A DNA stretch of 64,000 bases from Dermanyssus gallinae (taxonomy: Eukaryota; Arthropoda; Arachnida; Mesostigmata; Dermanyssidae). The notes under the pieces were generated by a model. The model made no database searches. It saw nothing but the letters and a program-made list of their open reading frames with translations, and had not been told where the DNA came from. The translations under genes were made by a program, and so were the position numbers. Of the stretch, positions 56,215-64,000 are shown in pieces. Each line of letters starts with the position of its first letter. The stretch's first letter is position 1. The stretch covers positions 141,001 to 205,000 of the forward strand of contig QVRM01006598.1 of the NCBI GenBank assembly GCA_003439945.1, read 5' to 3'.

Positions 56215-56299
56215 CTCTGAGACGCGGTGGCGGTAGCGTCAAAGTGCACGGGTCACTATTGTACATGCATATTTGCGCTCTCTCATCTCTTTTTTTCTC

Positions 56300-56303
<4 letters not shown>

Positions 56304-56331
<28 letters not shown>
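56304..56331. repeat. (TA)n microsatellite
   Basis: About 14 units, then GTGTGTG; in the putative 3' UTR of the CRIB-like gene. Confidence 0.95.
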
Positions 56332-56492
56332 CGTGTGTGTGTTCGTGTATATATAGTGATCGTTGCGAGTCGAGCGCTTTAAGCAAACAAAGAGAAGAGA
56401 CGCCCTAGTAACCTATGATAACAAATCACTACTACACTACGGTACACAGGCGGCGGTGGCAACAACAACAACAGCAACCACAGCAACGGCGA

Positions 56493-56592
56493 CAAGTGGC
56501 ATCAAAATAAGACGCGTACCGTATCAAGTGGCATCGAAATAAAACGCGTACCATATCAAATGGCATCGAAATAAAACGCGTACCGTATTAAG
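56493..56592 (+). repeat. 32-base tandem repeat, three units plus part, with AATAAA
   Basis: Units start at 56493, 56525 and 56557; the core is AAGTGGCATCGAAATAAAAC then GCGTACCGTAT. Units 2 and 3 contain AATAAA (56538-56543 and 56570-56575), which could act as polyadenylation signals for the gene ending at 56214. A fourth unit starts at 56589, is interrupted by a SINE-C, and its body resumes at about 56868 (GTGGCATCGAAATAGAAGGC). Confidence 0.9.
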
Positions 56593-56865
56593 TGGTGGCT
56601 TAAGCGGCTAACGCAGCGTTCGAAACGGAGCGTTGCCATGGCAACCACGGTTAGCAAAACAATCGCTAGTTCGAGCTCCGGCCGAGCTAGTTGAATTTGT
56701 TGGACGTGGTTGTCATTGCCCTGCTGCTACATACCTCTGCTGGAGAAAGCCTATATAATTCCCGTACGAGAACGCGATGACGATAGATGTATTTAGACGA
56801 TATCGTGCCACAGGCAACTTAGCCCATTACGAGCGTCTAAAATGTGGTTGTCAGAGCGCTAAAAA
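56593..56865 (+). mobile_element. SINE-C copy 3, inserted in the tandem repeat
   Basis: GTGGCTTAAGCGGCTAACGC, B-box-like CTAGTTCGAGCTCC, CATTGCCCTGCTGCTACATA, TATATAA, GACGATATCGTGCCACAGGC and TGTGGTTGTCAGAGCGCTAA. It splits one 32-base unit, so it arrived after the repeat array formed or carries a unit with it. Confidence 0.88.
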
Positions 56866-57117
56866 ACGTGGCATCGAAATAGAAGGCGTACCGTTCCGTA
56901 CAGCTAGCAACAATTGCCGCTTGAACGCACCAAGTCGTTGCTGCTGTTCGTCACTCAGTTCACACAATTCTTCACAGCTCCTCGTTCTGTTGTCTCCATC
57001 AATATGTGCCTGATCTGTAACGTATGCGCAACGACCTTGTGTAGCGCGAAATCACTCAAAGTCGCAATCCTCATCGCCATCGGCGCCGTCTGAGGTGAGG
57101 GAACTTTCCTCACACGT

Positions 57118-57145
57118 CGACGCCACACCCCAGCGTGTGGCGTCG
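57118..57145. repeat. perfect 11-bp GC-rich hairpin
   Basis: CGACGCCACAC, loop CCCAGC, then GTGTGGCGTCG. It lies in a GC-rich patch without a recognised gene. Confidence 0.9.
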
Positions 57146-57324
57146 CAGGGGAATCGCAGACATTCAGAGGACATTAACAGAGCCGGCTTTAGCCGTCGTC
57201 CATAACGTGCATTCATGCGTGTGTTGTTTTGCTGGCAAAATGCACACCTCGTCGCGACACGTTGTAAAATCATACACCGCGTTAATGGCGCACCTTTCTA
57301 CGAAGCGCGCTCATGCGCTCTCTC

Positions 57325-57352
57325 CCCCCTCTCTCTCTCTCTCTCTCTCTTT
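57325..57352. repeat. (CT)n microsatellite
   Basis: About 12 CT units after a C run. Confidence 0.9.
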
Positions 57353-57593
57353 CTTCATATAAATATGTGTATATATATGCTAAGGCTGAAAATAGCTTAC
57401 CAACTTGGCTGTGAAAAATGCGATTACTTTCAACCACGTAACCTCGCTCATGAGGTTCTACAGATTAACACACAATCACACGACCTTGACCACTTATTGA
57501 GGAGAACATCTGCTTATGGCTTTTACGTAAATCCATAAGATTAAGTTCGCAAGCGCTCAATGTTGCCGCGCGTGTGACTAGTTGTCTGTATAA

Positions 57594-57596
<3 letters not shown>

Positions 57597-57635
<39 letters not shown>
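57597..57635. repeat. (TA)n microsatellite
   Basis: About 19 units. Confidence 0.95.
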
Positions 57636-57637
<2 letters not shown>

Positions 57638-57639
57638 CG

Positions 57640-59250
57640 TATAGTGAATCATGTGTATCTGATACTATTACTGGGTCAGATGTCATACTCCATGTGTAAC
57701 ATTCAACAAGAAAATTGTAATGTACATACTATCATCTGTAATGATATACTGTTATCATAATAACAAATGCATAAACGAATACTTACTTGTCAAATCTGCG
57801 CAACTTGTTTTTCTTCTGGTCTGCTTTTGATAGCAACGATAAAGGAGATTTATATTATTATTATGTTTACGCTTATTATGGAATAATAGTAGAATAACCT
57901 ACAGTTTCATTTGCCGCCTTACAACTAACGCGACTCCACTTTCTGATCAAAATAGGTCAATAATTTAATGGAGGAGAGGCAGAACCAAATAAATGCTTTC
58001 AAACAGAAACGGCATGACTTGTACTTCCACTCAGCCTTGACATAAATTATATTATTAATTATTCATGTTTTTACAAAGCATATCAATTATATTCTTCACT
58101 GTATCTAAGTTCAAATAGGTGATCTAGTAGATTACTAGACTGTTCAAGTAGTTTTTAGAAAGAAAACCAAGAAATTTCCGAATGTAAAAGCCCATATATC
58201 GATATACTTGCCGAGAAGTTCAATACACTTTTTCCGTTAAGTTTTCAGAGCATGCATACCGCCTAAGTAGGATTGGGCGTCATTGGACGTCCAGAGACTA
58301 GAATTGTTGTCTAATATATTCGAACCTCAATACGGCCAGTTTTGCCAATGCTAGCCTTGACTCGGTTGTAGGAGCATTTTGCTGTTGAAACACAACAAGT
58401 GCTGCGGGCGGTCTAACGGTACAGCATAGTATTCTCCTTAGTGTTCACTCGGTCATTTGCCAAATATTTTCTGCATTTTATCTACGTTTTGCTCATTAGT
58501 AGCCGTGTTTGAGCGTCTTGCGTGTAGTTTATCCTTGGTGTACTCGAGGCGATACTTTAAACTCAGTAATCCAGTTGGGAAACAGCGGTAACAACAAAAA
58601 ATATGGCGCAGAGTCACCGTGAGCCTCGTCTAACTCAGTTTTCACTGGGGTCACATTTCAGTATTTGTGAGAAAAATTCTCAATATTAACTAAGGAGAAT
58701 AAATTATTTAATTTTCTAAAATCACACCGATACGTTACACGAGAGGAGCCTTCAAACGAAATGTAATGGTCAGTCACTATAACAGTGCGACTTCTAGCGA
58801 TTCGAACAGTACCGAGTCGATTATCTATTCTAATACATTTTTAAACTACCTAGTATATATATACGCATGAGCAGGGCCTTGTTAAGATTTTATCACATCT
58901 CAGAGTATGTAATTTTGTCAGCGACGGCGGGTTTAACTACTTGAAAAATGCTGTGAAATATATTTGAAATAGTGTATCATTAAAGCCATTGACAGTGAAC
59001 ATAGAATTAAAAAAATGACGAGGTTATTTAGTTCTAGACCATCTTCCGTCCCCTACTGGCTTGGAATCGCCGTGATGCATATCTTTAATGCAACGAGGAC
59101 CGGACATATCCGGAGATATCTAAGGTTTTTCCAACAGTCCCTGTTGCGGCATAGCCACTGACTCTCGGCGTTAAAGTCCTTAATCCCTTCGTAATGAGCC
59201 TCAACTCAAATAAAATTCCACAAAAAAACGGCGATCAACACCCCGGTAGA
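57640..59250. other. no recognised feature
   Basis: AT-rich, with no frame of note on either strand. It is the longest stretch in the window without even short frames. Confidence 0.6.
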
Positions 59251-59259
59251 TAACTGGCG

Positions 59260-60240
59260 CATGATCCTTCTAGATCACGCCCCCACACGAATATCAAACC
59301 GAGTAGTGAGGTGTCGGGCAAGCCGTCCAGGTATTAAATGATAATCGTTTTTTAGAAGAAGCCTGAGTTTTATTGACGCCTCTTGTTTATTGATGAGCTT
59401 CTTAAATGGCGTGGTTCCTGGTAGCACGTATATTCTTTGTAGTTCATGAGCGAAGAGCGCCGACCCTGCTTTGGAAGCATTTATTGTGAGGCCCACCTCA
59501 CTGTCAGCACAACGACTGACTGCAGCGAAAGCCTTCTGTAGATGACGTCTGCTACCTAGGCTCTATAGGTCCAAGTCGTACATAGTAACATTTAGAAACT
59601 TGTATGCTAACTCGTTATACGCTCGAACGAAAATCCGGGATTAACAGCGAGAGTCGAAGAGGGCTAAGTTTGTAGGCCTGTGCGAACCCGATAGATAGCG
59701 CGTTACTCACGTTAACACCATCATCACTCGTAGTCACATTAGTTTGAAGAGAGAAGCTGCGATAAAACCCATTCACTTCGAAGGGATTCCCGCCTGTGCC
59801 AAGCAAACAACCACAGCCAGCAATAGATTCGCTGGCAAACGCTGTCCTATAGTCAACAAATACAGCATGTAGACCAGGTTCGGCGATTGCGTCTTTTATA
59901 TCTGCGTGTATTGGTAATTTATTTCTAATACATCATTAAAATAAAAAAAATTACTTAATTCTATCCAGTTTTGCATTTCGAGATACAAAGCGACGGGCGA
60001 TGTGGCGCTATAGAAGTTTATAAACTTTTCAAATCCAATGCAATCTAGCCAATGCTTAGCCAAACCTAGAGAGTCGAGGCCACCATCCCGAGTAGTTTCC
60101 TGTCGTTCTAGCGCTTCCTGTCGTTTATCATATTCGAGTTTGGCTTTGCGGAGGCATCAACGGTACACTGCTGCCGCAGCAGTTTCGACAGCACTTTTCA
60201 CATAGCCGGCCACTTCCGACTTAGCTGCTTAGCTTGAAAA
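59260..60240 (-). pseudogene. LINE reverse transcriptase relic, strongly decayed
   Basis: Reading leftward: YVKSAVETAAAAVYR, stop, CLRKAKLEYDKRQEALERQE, KHWLDCIGFEKFINFYSA, then HAVFVDYRTAFASES (RT motif A, F-D-K-AFDS-like), GVNVSNALSIGFAQAYKLSP then LRLSLLIPD (motif B: G--QG--LSPLLF---I-D), and after stops GLTINASKAGSALFAHE (the GL-IN--KT--- region that follows YADD). YADD itself is not recognisable. At least four stops and frameshift points. The clade is unclear; it is not the same as family C or the R1-like element. Confidence 0.6.
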
Positions 60241-60344
60241 GCTCCAAAGACGGTCTGGTTTTTATGGCGGTGTGCTTAGATGCCTACCAGGGCCGTCCGC
60301 TCGTGTGGACAAAACGCGAGAACCAACGACCGGTGCATACGCGC

Positions 60345-60545
60345 ATAAAACGGTTCTTCAGGACACTGTATTCCTGCAGTACTATGTACAGGCCACTCTA
60401 CTACACTACTGCAGGCTGCTACGGAATAGCACTACAGGACACCGTACTTCAAGGTGTTGTACTATAGTGCTACGGGTTAATGTACTACAAAAAGATACTG
60501 TACTTTAGTACTACGGGTTAGTATACTACAGTAGTACAGACTTCT
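60345..60545 (+). repeat. degenerate GTACTACAG minisatellite, block 1
   Basis: Repeated variants of CTGTACTACAGTACTACAGG (for example ACTGTACTTTAGTACTACGG and CTCTACTACACTACTGCAGG) fill about 200 bases with a unit near 22-30 bases. Further blocks occur at 61205-61255 and 61545-61640. Confidence 0.75.
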
Positions 60546-61200
60546 ATGCATGCAGATCCGGAACCGAGAAACCAGCAGTCTCAGCAATCGCGCTCCCAGG
60601 GTTCACAATTCAAACCAGACCTACTATTGCCCGTAGCAAGGGCCGACATACGGACCAGCAAAGTGTTCGTCTCGAAACTTGACTCTAATGTTTCAGCATC
60701 AGAAGAACGCGGACATCTTAAGAAGAATGGAGTAACGGCTCTCAGAGCACGTAAGAACAAACCTAGGTTTGCCGCTTGCTTATCGTTCATTGTTGACAAA
60801 TCAAGGCTGACAACCCGTCAGTCTCAATAGCTATGACTCTGTCGGCTCTGACCTAACCCCCTGCACCATCAACGTATAGTTTGGTTTGTTGCACCTCGTT
60901 TATTGCACTCTCCGTACATTTTATGCATATCTAAAACTTGGCCGTCTGCAGAAAATATATCATCGGCAGAGCTGTCACTGGGAGCCCGTTACTTCGCACT
61001 TCGTAAAAACCGGCGAAGTATGTATACTTTGCAAGCCCGAGCTGGGGCGCTGCAAGATCGATATTGGTGGTACTTGTACTGAGGTCGTCGCCATTAACGT
61101 GCATCGCGGGATTGATCAATTGGGTAATTTGTGACTATTTTTTTCCATCCGGTTCCTCTACCGTAATATTATTCAAGAATATTTTTTATAAAAAAGACTT
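60546..61200. other. no recognised gene
   Basis: A 94-codon forward frame (60546-60830) and an overlapping reverse frame (60581-60799) have no known motif. Confidence 0.4.
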
Positions 61201-61204
61201 CGTA

Positions 61205-61255
61205 TTGTATTGTGTACTACAGTACTACAGACTGCTGTACTATGGTACTACAGGT
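61205..61255 (+). repeat. GTACTACAG minisatellite, block 2
   Basis: TGTACTACAGTACTACAGAC and TGCTGTACTATGGTACTACA. Confidence 0.8.
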
Positions 61256-61399
61256 GTGTGCAGGCGTTTTTTAGGTTTTAACTTTTTAACCGAGAAAGAA
61301 CGGGTTAACCGCATGCGCATGTCGACGCCCTCTCTGGCTACAGGGGGCCGGCGCGACCTGTAAACCGGGCTATTACACGCCCCCCCTCAGTACTTTGTA

Positions 61400-61535
61400 G
61401 TATTGCTAACAGCACTTCCCTGCTGGAGGGGGGGGAGGAGGACATGACTGGTTTTTAGTGAGTTGAGTACAACCCTGCAGTGGTGTCCGTGTGTGCGTTC
61501 CGCATTTCCCAGTTAGTCCAAAAAAAAAGCGTTTT
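61400..61535 (+). repeat. dispersed repeat D, forward copy
   Basis: It contains GACATGACTGGTTTTTAGTG and TGTGTGCGTTCCGCATTTCC with CAGTTAGT and a run of A; these match the reverse-strand copy at 14515-14655 in order. A run of about nine G lies at 61427-61435. Confidence 0.6.
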
Positions 61536-61544
61536 TTCTAACGT

Positions 61545-61637
61545 AATACTGTACTACGGGCTACTGAATTACAGTACTACAGGCCACTGTGCTATGGCAC
61601 TTCAAGCTACTGTTTACATTACTACAAGCTGCTGCAG

Positions 61638-61640
<3 letters not shown>
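61545..61640 (+). repeat. GTACTACAG minisatellite, block 3
   Basis: ACTGTACTACGGGCTACTGA, TACAGTACTACAGGCCACTG and further decayed units, ending just before a TA array. Confidence 0.8.

Positions 61641-61642
<2 letters not shown>

Positions 61643-61682
<40 letters not shown>
61643..61682. repeat. (TA)n microsatellite
   Basis: About 20 units. Confidence 0.95.
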
Positions 61683-61684
<2 letters not shown>

Positions 61685-61689
61685 TAACT

Positions 61690-63740
61690 GAGTGACGCCT
61701 CAGCTGTGCCGCTCTAACCTCACCTAACAGCATTTTCTCTTCCTTCGATAAACAATGCTTTGTTAACTTATACACACACACAAATTGGACCGAGCTAATG
61801 GAGGTCAAGTACAACCACGACCGCCAAACATGGTGTAGCAATGTTGCAAAGGTTTCGTATCGCAAACGGCAGTGAAGTGTCGTTTGGTGACAAGTTGCGC
61901 TAGACGCCGACAACTTCAGCCTGCCTATCTGCAGATCGAAACGTGCCAATTTCTATTGATTAATCAATGTGCTAGATTAGCACACTCAACTCGAAACGAC
62001 GTTATGCCTAGGCGTGGCGCAGAATGACCATGGCTATAAATCACTTCAAAATCCCAACGCGACCGTCAGAGTCAAATGGAATTATTTCTGTGTCGCTGCC
62101 CTCCGGACATCACAACTCGAGTGGCCTTCCGACCACGCCTAGCCACGTATTCCAAACCCTATTCCAAACCCTATCCGAGCGCCCCCAGCGTCCAGCAGCC
62201 TTTTTGCCTGTCTAGACCTATTACGAAATGAACAGCTAATCGCTCAGCACAAATATGTTCACTCAATGTTGCCTACGCTCACTGGGATTAAATACCAGTA
62301 GATTGTAGCCTAAACCCCCTACAAGTCCGTCTTAAAATGTATGCTTGCCGATATGATCGCGAGGGATTATTGGATAGGTTCAGTAAAAAGATCGACTGTC
62401 AATTTGTTAGATCTGTTAAATTCCTCGCTCAAGAGATAGGTCACTATTTTCACGATTTTTCTTTTCTAAAGAAAGTGCCATGTCATAACGTCCTACTAAA
62501 CAAAACACTTTGGGCGTGGACATTGACTGGATGTTTGGTATTTGCATGCCACGGTGAAAAGCTTTTTGTCACAGCCAGATGCCTCATGTTTGCAAGAATT
62601 CAGCAGCAAGCCGTGACGAGCAGGACTATTGGCTTAATCAGCTTAGAGACACGCCGCCTGACCTTTACGGCATGAAACGTCTGGGCCTTCATGAAAATTT
62701 TAGGTCGTGAACAGTTCAATTAATGGTGTTCACGGACAAGTAACTATTGATCTTCAGAAAGCGTATTAGAAAGTACGAGAGTCATCAAAGTGTGCTTTTT
62801 CGCAGCATAGTCGTTCTTGAGTTTTTTCATGAGGTACTTTTCCCTGAATCTTTCATTCGGCGTGCGCAGCCGCAATGCAATATACATGACTTTCAGGAAG
62901 CCAACTAAATGTACAAGCCCACCCGAAATTCGTCAGCCGCAAAGCATTTCATTAATAGTTAATTTTAGCTAAATTGTATCGATTGCTCGATCCGGTTGGT
63001 GTGCGATTACATTCTATAAGAAGTACGTTTTTGACCAAGCGTGGCGGACAGACCGGCAAAACGTATCCCAATTTATATAGAGTAATGTAAACATATTCAG
63101 GTTTTCAAATTCAGAACGTGGTTTATTTGCGAAACTGCATTACAAATGTTTAGATTCTTGAAACAAGGGCATTTCATAAAATAGAGTAAACGTACACAGT
63201 CACTTTGTCATATATACAAGTGTGTACATAGTAAACAGGTGATCCAGCTCATCGGTGTGATACAGTATTGTAGCAGAGAAATACACTCAACACAACAGTA
63301 TTGCCAAAACCTTCGATGGTGGCTGATACATCTCATGAATGAATTACCACCTCTACAGCTCTCCACTTCACAATGCCTGCCAATACCCTCATCGAGCTGT
63401 TACACCAGAGCCGAAAGCAGCGCATTTTTCTAATTCCTTCGAGAGATATTTTAGGTGTCCATAGCACGCTCCAAATATGTGACAGCCGGCACAACAGAGA
63501 GTGGAACCTGTTTTCTTTCTTGTGGGAGAAGTTTCTTTCGTCGGAGATACCACAAATACTGTCGCCTTACGTCGCCGCCTTCTCCGTCTAGTCACCAAAG
63601 GAAACACTGTGTTTGCCAGTTTGTGAATCACGAGAGGTCTTGTAGGCAAGCGATCCTTTGAAGAATGTCTCTGTTCCCGCGCCACAACAGAATACCATAA
63701 CATAGTGGTCCAATAGCGGCCATCCGTAGCTGACGTCTGT
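61690..63740. other. no recognised gene
   Basis: The longest frames are 112 codons (62337-62675, forward) and 127 codons (63389-63772, reverse, overlapping the SINE tail). Neither has a known motif. A 12-base direct repeat ATTCCAAACCCT lies at about 62149-62172. Confidence 0.45.
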
Positions 63741-63742
63741 GC

Positions 63743-63940
63743 ATTTTTTTTAAAAGATTTTCCGTAAGGCAATTGCCCGTGTACGGATTTTTCATGTCAT
63801 GGCTAAGTTTACTACACTCCGGCATTTACCTTGTCTAAATTGGAAACCACGCAAACCAATTTAAGAGTGCCCGGTCTGGGTCTCGAACCCAGTCCTCCCG
63901 AATGCAAGGCAAAGGCTTTGCCACTAAGCCACCTTGCTCG
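63743..63940 (-). mobile_element. SINE-A copy 3, near full length
   Basis: On the reverse strand: GAGCAAGGTGGCTTAGTGGC (A box), GGGTTCGAGACCCAG (B box, about 63878-63889), CTCTTAAATTGGTTTGCGTG, AATGCCGGAGTG, TTAGCCATGACATGAAAAAT and TTGCCTTACGGAAAATCTTT with an A-rich tail. It follows the copy at 33975-34171 block by block. Confidence 0.9.
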
Positions 63941-64000
63941 GTATATATAAAGGTATATATATAAAGGTAAACAGTCGTCAATGTCGTGCACCGTTCTCTT
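63941..64000. other. duplicated TATATATAAAGG at the window end
   Basis: Two copies of TATATATAAAGGTA in tandem follow the SINE; nothing more can be said before the edge. Confidence 0.5.

Noticed and set aside
56493..56592. CRISPR-like array (regular 32-base units)
   Set aside because: The units are head-to-tail copies without unique spacers, in a eukaryotic context.

Overview
This 64 kb window looks like repeat-rich intergenic or intronic DNA from an animal nuclear genome, most likely an arthropod. The evidence is several kinds of mariner/Tc1 transposase, CR1/jockey-like and R1-like LINE remnants, three tRNA-derived SINE families, very many (TA)n microsatellites and long CAA/CAG (GTT/CTG) triplet tracts. 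There are no bacterial-style operons, no rRNA genes and no free-standing tRNA genes. A chelicerate such as a mite or tick would fit, but nothing in the sequence proves it.

Layout. 1-380 is the 5' part of a mariner copy cut by the window edge. 0.4-15 kb is mostly unique, gene-poor DNA with simple repeats, one SINE-B, a possible LINE tail at 12.66 kb and a dispersed repeat (repeat D) at 14.5 kb. 15-17.8 kb holds TA-centred inverted repeats, a LINE 3' end and a dead DDE transposase. 20.9-28 kb holds an endonuclease remnant, a 1.07 kb foldback element with TA target duplications, a transposase tail, a SINE-C and a dead mariner. 28-29 kb is a broken reverse transcriptase. 31.5-33.2 kb is a composite inverted-repeat element that contains a SINE-A and a mariner piece. 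34-42 kb holds more SINEs and two transposase fragments. 42.9-44.45 kb is a LINE endonuclease plus reverse transcriptase relic. 44.9-45.9 kb is a well preserved but internally deleted mariner set in TA arrays. 46-49 kb holds TA arrays and LINE scraps.

The best candidate for a host gene is near the right. 49.5-52.5 kb is rich in triplet repeats, CT tracts and GC-rich patches. At 55.57 kb a long T tract and AG precede a GC-rich open exon (55570-56214) with two CRIB-like (Cdc42/Rac-binding type) motifs, a glycine run and a stop. Downstream lies a 32-bp tandem repeat, carrying AATAAA, that a SINE-C has entered. 53.97-55.47 kb is an R1-like LINE 3' end bracketed by two SINE-B copies. 57.6-59.2 kb shows nothing. 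59.3-60.2 kb is another dead LINE, 60.3-61.65 kb has a dispersed minisatellite, and a SINE-A lies at the right edge.

No intact autonomous transposon was found. All LINE, Tc1 and mariner coding regions seen here carry stops, frameshifts or deletions, except the 5' fragment at the left edge, which is open as far as it can be seen. Identifications come from reading translated motifs by eye; no database search was run.
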